From Paraphaeosphaeria minitans (Eukaryota; Ascomycota; Dothideomycetes; Pleosporales; Didymosphaeriaceae), in NCBI GenBank assembly GCA_015832175.1, contig WJXW01000019.1:533068-597067 (forward strand): 64,000 nucleotides of DNA. The letters are read 5' to 3'. The notes under the pieces are model-generated. The model had not been told where the DNA came from. It saw only the letters and a list, made by a program, of their open reading frames with translations, and made no database searches. Position 1 is the stretch's first letter; each line of letters opens with the position of its first letter. The position numbers and the translations under genes were made by a program. This document shows, piece by piece, positions 1-11,000 of this stretch.

Positions 1-12
1 GGACGTCTCTGA

Positions 13-1686
13 TCTCTAGACGAACAACACAGTCGAACCAGACGCTTTCTCCTCCTGAAGAAACCGCTACATATAACAATGCGGACAGCCAGAGAACAGA
101 GGATTTTCGAGTCGCCCCATGGCAACAGATGTGGTATGAATATCGCAAAGCAAAATTTCGCGTCTACTGTTGTGCAGGGACACGTCTCCGAGAGCTGGGT
201 TATACGCTTCCTGCACCGTCACCGCGACCAGGTTACCTCTCAATGGACGTCGGCCATGGACTCCAGCCGCCACAACGCTGAGTCTGGGTATAAGTACAAG
301 CTATACTTTGACCTGCTGCAGCGGAAGATCACCGAATACAACATCGAGCCGGCGCACACGTACAATATGGATGAGAAGGGCTTCGCGATTGGGCTGCTAG
401 GCAGGACAAAGCGTATCTTCAGTAGGCGTCAATATGGGAAGAAGGAGGTTAGGCAGGCTCGTCAAGATGGCTCACGTGAGTGGGTGAGCCTATTGGCAGC
501 ATTCTGCGCGGATGGTACTACACTGCCTCCAGGCATCATATTTGCGTCGAAAAACTCCACAATCCAGAGTCATTGGGTGGCCGATATTGAGGCAGGAACC
601 CACCCAATTCACGTGGCTTCTTCGCCTACAGGCTGGACGAACAATGATATTGGATTGGCCTGGCTTGAACAGTCGTTTGACCGTTATACTAAGGCAAAAG
701 CGCGTCGGAGTTACAGGCTTTTGATAGTAGATGGCCACGGGAGTCACCTGACGCAGGATTTCATCGATTACTGCGACCAGAATCGGATAATACTTGCAGT
801 GTTACCCTCTCACAGTACCCAAACGCTGCAGCCGTTGGACGTAGTCTGCTTCAAGCCACTCTCCTCCGCGTACGCCTCCGAGCTGGATGACTACCTCCAG
901 AAGTCTCAAGGCCTATCGCCGTTGACGAAAGGTGACTTCATCAGCTTATTTTGGCCTGCCTGGGTGGGTACATTCACAGAAAAGCTCGTACGAAACTCCT
1001 TCACTACCACGGGAATAAGCCCAATGAACCCCGACGTTATCCTCGATAGATTCGGCCACACAACACCTATTGACTCAGACACAGTTGCCTCTGGTTCTAC
1101 GGCTTGTTCTGCAGAGGATTGGCTTAGAGCTTGCACTACACTGCGCGCGGAGGTGAAGGATCCTCGCAGTGCAGGTGCGCGGAAGCTTGGCCAAACTATC
1201 CACCACCTATCGACCCAGGTTGAGCTCCTTCACAACGAACTGGATGGTTTCAGGCAGAAACTATACCAAAAGCAGAAGCGTCAGAAGCAACCTAGTAGGC
1301 AATTAGACTTGCAACAGCACGAGGAGTATCATGGCGGAGCGATGGTGTGGTCTCCTCGAGCTATCCGGGAGGCACGCGTGCGCAAGGCAGTTACTGAGCA
1401 AGAGAAGGAGGAGGAAGAGCTAAAAAAGGCAGAGATGAAGGAGTTGGCAGCTGCTAATAAGCTATACAAGGAGAAGATTGAAGAAGAGAGGCGTCAGGCG
1501 CGGGTGAAGGAGAAGGAAGAGCGTGCAAGGATGAAGGCAGAGGAACGTCGTGCGATAGACGCCCGCAAAGCTGCTAGAGCCGCTGTCAAACAGGCGCGCG
1601 ACTCTACAAAAGCTATGCAACAGTCCCAAAGAGGCAAGCCTATAACCTCAACAGGAGCCTGCGCGTCGTGGTGTCGGTGCGCGTAG
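13..1686 (+). CDS. Pogo/Fot1-type transposase (DDE_1), N-terminus incomplete
   Basis: DNA transposase of the pogo branch of Tc1/mariner. From the ATG at 79 (535 aa) the end of the CENP-B-like helix-turn-helix is visible (VIRFLHRHRD, about residues 41-50), followed by a DDE_1 catalytic core: D98 in NMDEKGF, D218 in LIVDGHGSHLT, D254 in LQPLDV. About residues 445-520 form a Lys/Glu-rich coiled coil. The frame is open back to position 13, just after a TGA at 10-12, so the first DNA-binding domain (psq type) is missing and the start is uncertain. All three catalytic Asp are present. No inverted repeats can be placed because the left end is at the window edge. Probably a 5'-damaged copy; a spliced upstream exon is possible. 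Confidence 0.85.
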   Translation, partial: SLDEQHSRTRRFLLLKKPLHITMRTAREQRIFESPHGNRCGMNIAKQNFASTVVQGHVSESWVIRFLHRHRDQVTSQWTSAMDSSRHNAESGYKYKLYFDLLQRKITEYNIEPAHTYNMDEKGFAIGLLGRTKRIFSRRQYGKKEVRQARQDGSREWVSLLAAFCADGTTLPPGIIFASKNSTIQSHWVADIEAGTHPIHVASSPTGWTNNDIGLAWLEQSFDRYTKAKARRSYRLLIVDGHGSHLTQDFIDYCDQNRIILAVLPSHSTQTLQPLDVVCFKPLSSAYASELDDYLQKSQGLSPLTKGDFISLFWPAWVGTFTEKLVRNSFTTTGISPMNPDVILDRFGHTTPIDSDTVASGSTACSAEDWLRACTTLRAEVKDPRSAGARKLGQTIHHLSTQVELLHNELDGFRQKLYQKQKRQKQPSRQLDLQQHEEYHGGAMVWSPRAIREARVRKAVTEQEKEEEELKKAEMKELAAANKLYKEKIEEERRQARVKEKEERARMKAEERRAIDARKAARAAVKQARDSTKAMQQSQRGKPITSTGACASWCRCA

Positions 1687-1936
1687 TCACCCAAAGCCTG
1701 TGACACCTCCTCCACCCGCTCGCACTCACACCACCCGCAGCGGCTGCACCGTCACATTATATAGATAGATTGTATAAGAATAATGATCGTATAAGCCTAT
1801 AGAGCACTCCACCAGAATATCTCGCGATAATAGCTATTATTCGTGGCTCTACAGCCTCATTTTGTAGTGGGCTTGAAGGCCCGGAGCGGGCGTTCGGTGA
1901 CTCCGGGCGTTCGGTGCACGGACACGGTATCGGTGC

Positions 1937-1965
1937 TTCTCAAAATACCGTCCCGCCCCACTTCG
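1937..1965 (+). repeat. Left terminal inverted repeat of the mariner-type element
   Basis: This 29-bp sequence is the exact reverse complement of 5196-5224. It is the likely end-binding site of the transposase encoded at 4099-5088. Confidence 0.85.
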
Positions 1966-2070
1966 GTCAGCCGAGGTGGCCCCGGCTTCCCGGAAAATAT
2001 TTTCTAACACCCAATTTGTTAGTAAAACAATGATTACAGTGAACATTCACCCTGTATCAATACCTGTATT

Positions 2071-3603
2071 ATGCCGCTGCGTAGTCAACGTAAGCGTACA
2101 GCTACCCAGCCATTTGATGGAGGTGAAAATCCTCCAAAACGTGCGCGCCGGGCGCCTGCAGCAGCTGCCAGAGGTACCAAGTTACGGAGAAAAGTATCCA
2201 ACAAGGCTCCTCCTCCGCCAGAGGGCAACGTTGTTGACCCTAATCGGGAGATCGAGCCTCCGTCTGCGCAGCTACTGCCAGCAATTGTATTGTCCAGTGA
2301 TCTACCCAGTGACCCGCCTAGTGACCCGCCCAGTGGAGGTGTATCTGATCCAATTAGTGGCCCTATACAGGAAGAAACTCAGCAAGAGGAGCCAAAATCA
2401 GCTACTGGGGTACCTGAAGTAGAGTCGTCGTACGCTACTTGTCGCTGGCAGGCCTTCGTGGGTCCTAAAAAGGAGCTCTACAAGCCAAAATTTAAAGCGG
2501 AGTTCGATCTAGATCGCTGCTACGCAGGTCAGCTTTGGGCATGGGTAGATGAGGTTGTTCAAGACTTAGCTATAGAGACAACTCCGCCGCAGAAAGTGAT
2601 TATTAGGGACGTTTCCGCCTGCGCGTATAAGCCAAAGACCCCAGAGAAGCAGAAGCTGCGGCAATCGCTCAAGCGTGGAGAAGGTGCCGGCTTCATGCAG
2701 GTTATCGAGTACGCGCAGCACCTGAAGGAGTCCTCGATCGACGCCACGTATGTTGACTTTGAGGCGACGCTTGGTACTGAGTCTGTAGAGGTGATCAGTC
2801 CCATGGGCCAACAACGTAGCAGAGGCTCCTCTAGCTCCCAAGGCCAGGTTCGACTTACTGCAACACAAAGGCAGCTGCAAGAGCTGCCAGAGATCCTAGC
2901 TGGCCATGCTGTTGCTGATGGGCCCTCGATCGCTATCCGTGATAAATGGAGGTGCCAAGATACCCACTGTGGCAACTACCCGTACGTGTGCTGGATCCAA
3001 CGTACAGCTGGCCAGCCCGATGGATTTGAGAACCATTACCCGATAAGCAGCAATGTTGTGGCCATGTGGGCGCGCAACGTCACCCTCGGGAAGTGCAGCG
3101 TCAACGAGCCAGACGATATCATACGCGTAGCTCTGCGTACGTCCAGAGAGCTGGCGGCGAAGGAGAAGGCGAAGGAGAAGGCGCAACAGAGCTCTACGCC
3201 TGCCTTTACGGCAGATAGCTTTATGAGCGCGATCGCTGCCAGCGCGCTATCTGTCAGTCAGTTAGCACACAGTCAACTGCTTGCACGGCAGGCACCTGTA
3301 CCTGCAGCGCCCGCTGCAAGCTCTGCAAGTACTCCAAGCGTGCCAGTGTCAGGGTGGAGAGATCTGACGTACGAGAACAACATCGAGCTTTCCTATCATA
3401 CTCGGTACTTCTTTGACTGGTGGATGGATCAGGCAATGGCTGTACAAGTGCCAGATATCAAGAGAGTACTTACAGAGGTTGTTAAGGGCGGGCAGATCGA
3501 TCTGAACATGCTTATGGATGGATCTAACGCAGGTATGCCGTACAACGTTTGGAGAGAGGATTTCGAGCTGCCAGTCCCACTGCTTCTTTCAGTGGCGATC
3601 TAG
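2071..3603 (+). CDS. Unknown 510-aa protein carried by the mariner-type element
   Basis: I do not recognise a family. The start is the ATG at 2071, about 100 bp inside the left inverted repeat. Residues 1-45 are basic with nuclear-localisation-like clusters (PPKRARR at 21-27, KLRRK at 37-41). Residues 60-110 are Pro/Ser/Glu-rich and disordered. A folded-looking part spans about 120-240. A possible metal-binding cluster is C295, C300, C307 with H322, followed by a Lys/Glu helix (about 355-372) and an Ala/Ser-rich stretch. After the stop at 3601-3603 another frame (to 3761) encodes a basic, charged tail, so a frameshift or unspliced intron at the 3' end is possible. Its location between the element's inverted repeats suggests an accessory DNA-binding or passenger protein. 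Confidence 0.6.
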   Translation: MPLRSQRKRTATQPFDGGENPPKRARRAPAAAARGTKLRRKVSNKAPPPPEGNVVDPNREIEPPSAQLLPAIVLSSDLPSDPPSDPPSGGVSDPISGPIQEETQQEEPKSATGVPEVESSYATCRWQAFVGPKKELYKPKFKAEFDLDRCYAGQLWAWVDEVVQDLAIETTPPQKVIIRDVSACAYKPKTPEKQKLRQSLKRGEGAGFMQVIEYAQHLKESSIDATYVDFEATLGTESVEVISPMGQQRSRGSSSSQGQVRLTATQRQLQELPEILAGHAVADGPSIAIRDKWRCQDTHCGNYPYVCWIQRTAGQPDGFENHYPISSNVVAMWARNVTLGKCSVNEPDDIIRVALRTSRELAAKEKAKEKAQQSSTPAFTADSFMSAIAASALSVSQLAHSQLLARQAPVPAAPAASSASTPSVPVSGWRDLTYENNIELSYHTRYFFDWWMDQAMAVQVPDIKRVLTEVVKGGQIDLNMLMDGSNAGMPYNVWREDFELPVPLLLSVAI

Positions 3604-4026
3604 GTATACAGGACTTTTCTGAGAGCGATCAGGAGGACTGCAGAAAGTTGCAGCGGCGAGATAATAAGTGGAAACGGCGACTGAGAGCTGCCCGAGTAGA
3701 GGATAGAGATAGCGAGAGGCAATCGAGTAGAGGGCGTAGAGGTGTTGTTCTTGACGCGTAGGGCACGGGCCATATCCTATAGATATCGCCTCAGCTGATC
3801 ACCTTATTTGTATGATCAAACACCAACTTTTCCGCCTTGTCTACTCACCGTACACCTTACCCTCTGCAACTCTACCACCACGCCAGCTACACTAAAACGG
3901 ACAACAGCAATTAATTCAGTAGCCTTAGATTACCCTTGCACCACTGTAAGATTTCTGTATTTACGTTGTGGCAGGTGCTAGATTTCTAATCTCCAAAACT
4001 AACTCTAACAGAACAAATCCAATTGT

Positions 4027-4091
4027 GTACTACTAACAATAGTACAAAACCACTCCAGCGAACACTAAATATGTACTATTAACGATAGTAT
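4027..4091. terminator. Two small hairpins between convergent genes
   Basis: Two related imperfect palindromes, GTACTA(N7)TAGTAC at 4027-4045 and GTACTA(N7)TAGTAT at 4073-4091, lie just past the 3' end of the transposase gene. They could mark 3' ends or be structural repeats of the element. The role is a guess; the palindromes are plain in the sequence. Confidence 0.3.
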
Positions 4092-4098
4092 AATATCT

Positions 4099-5088
4099 CT
4101 ACGGCGCCCACCCACAGTACCTGAAGAAGTTACCCGCAGAGCTCCCGTAGCATACGCTTAATACAGCTTCCTCCAGAAAATACTCAAATCTATCATACGC
4201 CTCAGCGCCCCGGTAATGCCGCCGGATCCAGGTCTTTAACGCCTTGAAGGTCTGCTCAATCGGATTCATATCAGGTGAGTACGGAGGCAGAAACTCCATA
4301 ATTACGCCTGCCTCTGCGCACAGGTTGGCCAGCCTCACTGATCGATGGATAGACGCGTTATCGAGGACTATTACGGAGCGTTTTCCTGGCCAAGGACTGC
4401 AGTGTGGGAGTACTTGATTGGCAACAAAGTCCTCCATCAGCTCCGCTGTGATTGCTCCCTGATAGATCATGTGGGCGACGTATCCGTCGACGTCCGTGGC
4501 TGGCAGTAAGCTCCACCTCTCTGAGCGCTTGGCTGAGTAGCGCACGTCGCAGGCCGTATTGACCTCGCTCCAGCCATACTTTCGATCCCCTGTACGCTCG
4601 TTGCAAGCGCTCTCGTCAAGGCAGACAATCTGATGAGGTCGATAGATTTGTTCGCACCGCGCTCGAAAGGCTCGACGGAGGCCCTCATGACGCTCCCTGG
4701 CTGCCTTTGAGGCTGCCTTCCCACTCCACCGCATGGCTTCAAGCTCTCTATCCAGAGTAGCAACGGATATCTTGACGTCGTACTCATCGTACAAGAAGTC
4801 CTGCATCTCATCCAGGTAGGCTGTTGGCTTGCCACGCAGCATCTCTAGCAGCGCGTCTCTATGGCATTGCTTGAGCACAGGCGGTCTGCCACGACGTACG
4901 TATCTTGGCCCGATTGGCTCACCAAAGGCCTTCAGGTTGAGCCTGTATTTTCGTACTGTTTTTGGATCCACGCCGAGCTCCCGATGGATTTCTTCATTGT
5001 TTTTCCCATCAGTAACGCGATCAACAATGGCCTGGATAAGCGATGGCTGTATACGATACCCGGTGGGTCTCCCTGGATCCTGCGGCAT
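4099..5088 (-). CDS. Mariner/IS630-type transposase (DDE_3, DD34E)
   Basis: Cut-and-paste transposase of 329 aa, a normal length for the family. Residues about 14-56 form a homeodomain-like helix-turn-helix (IQPSLIQAIVDRV...KTVRKYRLNL), with a second HTH following (about 66-120). The catalytic triad is D158 (IVCLDES), D243 (VIVLDNASIH) and E278 (PDMNPIEQTF), with 34 residues between the last two. The frame is uninterrupted and the ATG at 5088 is natural. It lies about 110 bp inside the right inverted repeat, transcribed inward. The protein looks catalytically intact, so the element may be or recently have been active. Confidence 0.93.
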   Translation of the reverse strand: MPQDPGRPTGYRIQPSLIQAIVDRVTDGKNNEEIHRELGVDPKTVRKYRLNLKAFGEPIGPRYVRRGRPPVLKQCHRDALLEMLRGKPTAYLDEMQDFLYDEYDVKISVATLDRELEAMRWSGKAASKAARERHEGLRRAFRARCEQIYRPHQIVCLDESACNERTGDRKYGWSEVNTACDVRYSAKRSERWSLLPATDVDGYVAHMIYQGAITAELMEDFVANQVLPHCSPWPGKRSVIVLDNASIHRSVRLANLCAEAGVIMEFLPPYSPDMNPIEQTFKALKTWIRRHYRGAEAYDRFEYFLEEAVLSVCYGSSAGNFFRYCGWAP

Positions 5089-5195
5089 TATTTACCTAGG
5101 GTAAATGTTCTCTGTAAGCATTTTATTGCTCCTAAAACAGGTGCACAAAAATATTCGTGAGGAATCGATTACTAAGTGCTGACAGACAATCCGCG

Positions 5196-5224
5196 CGAAG
5201 TGGGGCGGGACGGTATTTTGAGAA
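5196..5224 (-). repeat. Right terminal inverted repeat of the mariner-type element
   Basis: Exact 29-bp inverted copy of 1937-1965. The flank at 5233-5280 resembles 19349-19398 (CGGAAGAGGAA ... CATCAACACCAG), so the element seems to have landed in a copy of a local repeat. Confidence 0.85.
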
Positions 5225-6661
5225 CGACAATATTCGCCTCGGAAGAGGAACTCGCTAGCACTCAACATCAACACCAGCAACCTCGGCACGGCGTTCCAGC
5301 GTAGAGCGTGATGTTTCGGACCCTACGCACCATCAGCCGTGGCATCAGCAACACCTATTACCATGGGCATCACAGCGTATCACAAGCTGCGGATTGGCTA
5401 AGCGCACAAGCACCTGACCCGACGCTTGCGGAATGCAGATGCTGCTTCGCGCGTCATCACCTCCCAGTGGGCAGTGGATTACCATGTGCACTAAGTGTGG
5501 CTGTCTGCAAGTTAGCGTGCAACTGCTCACAAGCAAATTGTTTACTGCGGGTGTATTCCCCACTTGGCCACTTTCTCGACAACCAGCATTGGCCACCAAC
5601 CGCAGCTGTAAGCTACCGCGCCGCAGCACGTAAACGCTTTGCTATGCTGGCAGCAATCAGCAAGACAATCACTCAGATGTACCTTCTCATTGCAGAGGTG
5701 CCAGCGAGTGCGATCGCTGTGGTCTGCAATATCACCATCAGGGCAACACCTAGGTGCTTTCGCTTCTTGTCATCTCCTGATTAACGTACGCAGACAACAT
5801 GCGATGTCATTCTCATGACTAGTACATCGTGATGGAAGATGCGGCTGTCTTTGCATTCTGACATGCGGCTCTACATCCGCTACAAGCGTGGCTACTGCCC
5901 TGGTGGGTACAAGCAACTTGGCGCGGATGTTGGGGCGCCAACGAGCAGGCGATTGGTAGTGCTGGAAGAAGTTTTTCCCGGTGCTGAGCATGTAAGGTCC
6001 TTGACAAGCGTGTACTGACCCGCCCACAAACTTTCGAATCGGCATTGCTCTTAATAAAATCTCGTTCTGGATGAAAGAACATGGGCCACGTACCGCACGG
6101 TCCCCGAGAATGATCACCCACTACTCGTACGTCTTCTCAGCGTTCTCGAAATGGTTATGGCTGTGTCGCAAGACCAGAGTTGTATTATCCCTGCTCTTCA
6201 CATTGATAACATCATACGTGTACAAGGCAAACGAGGCGTTGAGATCTGAAGGGCGAGTCCGATGCAGGGGACCACTACTGTTGGCCTGAATTTCCGAACT
6301 AGTGGGATTTCACCATAGGATTTGAGGCTAGATTTCTTTATGGATACTCGGGGATAGGAGGCTCTACTACGAGACTTAGAGCAATGTAGTGAGGTTCTTC
6401 TTCTTACATTAGCAAGACAAAGACAGGCGTGGGATGCAAACGTGATCCGTCTTAGTCAAGAATCTAATAGGTTCTAATGTGTCAAAGCCTTAATTACTAC
6501 CTAAGTGAATAAGTTAATATGTTTCTAAATTCATTCATTTGGACATCTGTTCTAATCAGGAGATTATATATCGTTGTTTTGGTCGGACCTCTTAACCACC
6601 TCTTACTTCAATGATAGTAGGCCCTTGATAGGACACTAAGAGGGTGCTAAAGATTTCACCA
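5225..6661. other. Non-coding stretch
   Basis: Only short overlapping frames without recognisable domains are present (for example 5308-5784 plus and 5770-6117 minus). I see no RNA gene, transposon end or repeat apart from the repeat-like flank at 5233-5280. Confidence 0.5.
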
Positions 6662-8091
6662 TCATAGTATGCCAACTGCTCGGGAGATCGGCGTAGCAAT
6701 TCGCCTCAGATAACGTGTGGTGATGGTGCCTGGCGGGTGTTTCTGGAGCGCACTACCGTACAGCCCAGCCTGCGCGTTGACATCAGCCCTCCTCTTGAGC
6801 AGAAGCTCTACGATCGCCCTGTACCCTTCTGCTGAAGCTGCTTCGAGTGCGCTGCCGTACACTCCCCCGCGCGCGTTGACATCGGCACGCTTCTCAAGCA
6901 GCAGCTCAACGACTGCCTTGTGCCCTCCTGCTGAAGCTGCTTGGAGCGCATTGCCGTATAGTCCACCCTACGCGTTGACGTCGGCGCCTTTTTCAAGCAG
7001 CAGGTCCACAATTGCCACGTTGCCCCTTTCCGAAGCTTTGTAAAGTGCATTGCCGTACTCTCCACTTCGCGCGTTGACATCGGCACGCCTCTCAAGCAAC
7101 AGCTTCGCAATCGCCTCATGGCCTCTTGCTGAAGCTGCTTTGAGTGCATCGCCGTGCAGTCCACCAGGCGCGTTGACGTCAGCGCCACCGTCAAGCAGTA
7201 GCTCAACAATCGCCTTGTATCCTCCTTCTGAAGCCCTATAGAGTGCGCTGCCGTACACTCCCCCTGGCGCTTTGACATCGGCCCCCTCTCAAGCAGCAGC
7301 TCTACAACCGCCCTCTGGCCTCCCCATGCAGCCGCCTGAAGCGCGTTCCCGAAGACTCCGCCCTGCGCGTCGACGTCAGCGCCGTCATCGAGCAGTAGCT
7401 CTACAACTGCTTTGTGGCCTCTTGCCGAAGCCCTAGAGAGTGCGTTGCCGTACTCCCCTCCCTGTGCGTTGGCGTCGGCGCCCCTATTGAGCAGAAGCTC
7501 TACAGTGGCCACGTGACCTCCGCATGAAGCCGCCTGAAGTGCGTTGCTGTACTCGCCACCCTGCGCGTTGATGTCCGCGCCACTGTGGAGCAGTAGCTCG
7601 ACCGTCTCTTTGTGACATCCCCATGAAGCTGCCTGAAGTGCGTTGCCAAAGTGTCCACCATGTGCGTTGACGTTGGCGCCTTTCTCAAGCAGAAACCTCA
7701 CAGTTATCTCGCGCCCTCTCCATGCAGCCGCCTGGAGTGCATTGCCGAAAACTCCAATTTGCGCGTTGATGTCGGCGCCATTTTCGAGCAGTAACCTCAC
7801 AATTGCCTGATTGCCATCGTATGATGCCCTGGCCAGTGCTTGGTGGTGATATATACCTCGCGCGTTAACGTCAGCACGTAGGGCCTTCCGGACGGCTGTT
7901 TCCTGCCTATGTTGGGTCGCCCGCAAGAGCGCTGAGCCTCCAGAATGCTGTACGTTGTAACGGTAAAGAAGGCTGTTGAGTTGATGATAAAGGCGGCGGT
8001 TGGCTTTTCCAAAGGCAAGGATGTTCCTTTCAGATTCCAGGTGCTCTGCTATGAGCAGTAGTAACTCGTAAGGCAGGCTAAGAAGCGACAT
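6662..8091 (-). pseudogene. F-box/ankyrin-repeat protein, broken by a frameshift and a stop
   Basis: The start is taken at 8091 (MSLLSLPYELLLLIAEHL), which opens an F-box-like motif typical of fungal F-box/ankyrin proteins; the upstream frame to 8310 is probably not translated. Twelve ankyrin repeats of about 33 residues follow (pattern YGNALQAAS.GGH.A.VELLLE.GADVNAQGG). The frame breaks at 7282-7286, where a run of six G has become five. The next segment (7258-6968) then ends at a TAG (6968-6970) where neighbouring repeats have CAG. A last segment runs to 6662 and decays after the thirteenth repeat begins. In an intact form it would be a substrate adaptor of an SCF ubiquitin ligase. The two lesions make this copy non-functional. 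Confidence 0.85.
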
Positions 8092-11000
8092 TGCTGGAGC
8101 TGGTATCCGACGGGCGGCATTTTGATAGTAGCGTTTTTGCAAGACCCTCTCCTGCTGATATGGTGCGCCAAGCATGCTGATATCGATGCTCATTGCAAAC
8201 ACATCCCACGCTTCGAATTCGTGACGCTGAATACGGTGATGCGGCTTGGTGTTAACCTGCGGCGTTGAAACGTCTGATTGGTGCCGGTAGTAGTTGTTAT
8301 CGCCTTTCACGTTCTGTTGCCACGTCGAGGCTGATGGTGTTGGTAGGCACCTCGGATGTAGCTGCAGCCGTCGCCTCCCTCCTAGTACAGCATATATCGC
8401 TTACTTGCCATCTACCAGCCAGAATGGTGGATGATAAAAGAGAATGGCGCTTTACCGGGAAATGGTAGGCAGCAGCAATGTTATGCTTATGTGATAGCTC
8501 TCGTCACTTGAACAGAAACGAAGACTTGAAAGTGTCATACCTTGTGGTCAAATAGCAAGGCTGTTGGCCAGGCTCGGACTGTTTGGTATTGTTCTCAAGG
8601 CTACAGCAGTCGCGACTCCAGCAGGTGGAGCTGTGTTTTCTACCACGGTTGACGGGTCGAGACGACGAAAGAGAGTCCCAGAGCTTGACGGTGAGGGCGG
8701 ATCTTGCGGCGGCGTTACTAAGTCGGGGAGGGTTTGCTTTTCCGCCGACTATTTGTTCCTGCTTCGAAGAAGTATGCGGAAACTGTGCTTTGCACCGAGT
8801 GCGTACATCTACTCGTGTATGGACAGCATGGAGCTGGTTCACTGGTGTCAATCGACCTCGAATGCCATCTTGGTTCAAGGGTATAAGCGACTCGGTTGGC
8901 TTAGTTGGTCAGGATGGGTCAGCATGGTTGTCCTGCCGCTCACGTATTCCAGCTATCTAGTCACAACCTTTGCACTGTTCTCATCCACCCTCATGCTGAT
9001 TCTTCCTAAGGCATTGCATATCCGAGCTAAGTGGATCTAATTGATTCGTGTGATCTGTCGAATGAATAAACCGCGCCTTCTGCAACTGCAACTATCGACA
9101 AGCCCAAGGAGGAAATATGATTTGATCTCATATTTTTCTTTGAACTGCAGCTTGGCGAGCAGTAATGCATCATGTTATGGCAGACCCCACTATTGTTGCC
9201 GCCACGCTAGGTATAGATCTTTTCATGGATAATCTATCCCTATACATCAAGCAGCGAGACCATCCCGTATCGCCGACCGTCGCCGATTCTGTCGAAAAGG
9301 TATGCATGAAGTCCAGGATCTTTCTGCGCCAAGCTCACGTTAATTCAAGGATCAAACGCCCACAGGCTTTCGCAGAGTACGATGCAGCAGCTCGCATGAA
9401 GCTCATTGCATTTCCAAGGTCATATCCAGCACTCCGGACAGGGTTCAAAGCGATGCCAAGAGATGTGCCAGCAGCGCGAGCGCCTGCCGAAATGTGTTAT
9501 TGCGGGTATCGGATTTAGAGGCTTCTGTGTCATTTATGGTGGACAACTTCGGAAAAATGTCAGAGATTTATGATCATCTCAAGCGATGTACGGTGCCTGT
9601 GCAAGGCAGGTTGGAGAACCACAACAATCCTGTCGTTCGTCGAAAGCGTAAACGGGCCAGGACTGAGGGTCCCATGGGTCCAGCTAAATAGCCGGAAGAG
9701 CAATCATTTTGGAAGCTGGGGAGTACTGTATTAAGCTTTACAATGGATTGAAGTTCATTTCTGTGTCTAGAGCGAACCGTCCTCGTGCGAGGCACATGAT
9801 AAAGCAATGCCTGTTCTACGTGACCACAATTTTTGCTAATGGCCCAAATGGGGATGTTGTCGACGAGATAGGATGAAGGGAATGTTGAAAATTAGGACTA
9901 ATTACAGGTGGACTTAAAGCCTAGTAGTAACTTAGATGATAGCTTTGACGTGTTTTTCGCCTGCGCTTCCTCGCTATAGAAGAACCCTTACAGCTTTCGT
10001 ACCTTGAAAAGTTTGCTTGAGCAGATTGCCTGGATTACTCCTGCGCCTTTGTAGTCTAAAACAGTATGGTATGCAAGATCGCTCGTCAGGCTTTCTTGAG
10101 CGACTGGGTCACTGTATCCATGGCTTGCAGTAAACACCCTTAGGATCCTGCCTTGCGGTTCTGATAGAGAAGCGCCCCTTTCAGGCATCCCCTGATGCAG
10201 TCGAAACTCACTACCCCTGCATCTTGTCTACCTTTCCTGTCACCATCTGCTGGAAGCTAAGAATAATCTCGCGTTTCGAAAGACCAGCCAACTTGTCGAT
10301 ACCGCACTGAGACTCGCTACCGCTTTAGCTCAAACACCTTGGACTTCCGTGCGGAATGGGCTTCATGTCGTTCGAAGATTACCCTGTTGTGCCGTGTCAT
10401 GTGGACGGTTGAGAGCTGCGCTCAGCCCCCAGCATAGCTTCGGCCATTGCACTCCTTTGGCAATGGCGTCTCCCCCCTTGAGTAGGAAGCTGTCGAAGCA
10501 TCGAGCTTGCACGGGTTTCCCCGTCCCCTATGAAGCTGGCTAGCTTATCGATGTTGTGATCTTTGCCTATCCGGGTATGCGTCCTGGCTCCGCTTCTGGT
10601 GGCAACGGAATTGCTCATGGGACAACACACCCTTGACCCTGTATTCTGGCTGTGTCTGCCTTGCAGCAACATGACCACTGGCTTGACGCCGTGTGAATGT
10701 TGCCGCTACAGCATGCACACCGCCACCTACGCAGGGGGAGGTTGGTATCTGGGCGAGACGCCGTCTACGGTCGCTCGTGTCGAAACCTTACTTTCCACGG
10801 ACTCTGGGTCCTGGAGCCCCTTCTATGGTGCTTTGGCACTCATCTTTGCTCACCATAGATAGTCAAGCGCGAAGTGGAGAAGCAGTTGAGCATCAGGTCG
10901 TGGGCATGAAACACCAAAGAGGAGACAGACGGGAGGCTTGGACCGTCTCCCCAGCAAGTGCAGAGGTAATGGATGGTAAGGGGTGTATGAGCCTTGGATA

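Larger units (their letters stand above)
1937..5224. mobile_element. Mariner/IS630-type DNA transposon with two convergent genes
   Basis: Perfect 29-bp inverted repeats lie at 1937-1965 and 5196-5224 and contain CCGTCCCGCCCCACTTCG. A TA sits at mirrored positions (1946-1947 and 5214-5215). If that TA is the target duplication, the true ends are 1948 and 5213 and the outer 9 bp match by chance or by target palindromy; otherwise the ends are at 1937 and 5224. Between them lie a plus-strand gene of unknown function (2071-3603) and a minus-strand DD34E transposase (4099-5088), meeting tail to tail. Both frames are open over long lengths, so this copy looks young. At about 3.3 kb it is larger than a usual single-gene mariner. 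Confidence 0.85.

Noticed and set aside
5308..5784. 158-codon plus-strand frame
   Set aside because: No domain, unusual composition and competing frames on both strands.
8564..9040. 158-codon frame with a hydrophobic C-terminal part that could be membrane segments
   Set aside because: It has no ATG at its start, no family resemblance and overlapping frames of similar length.
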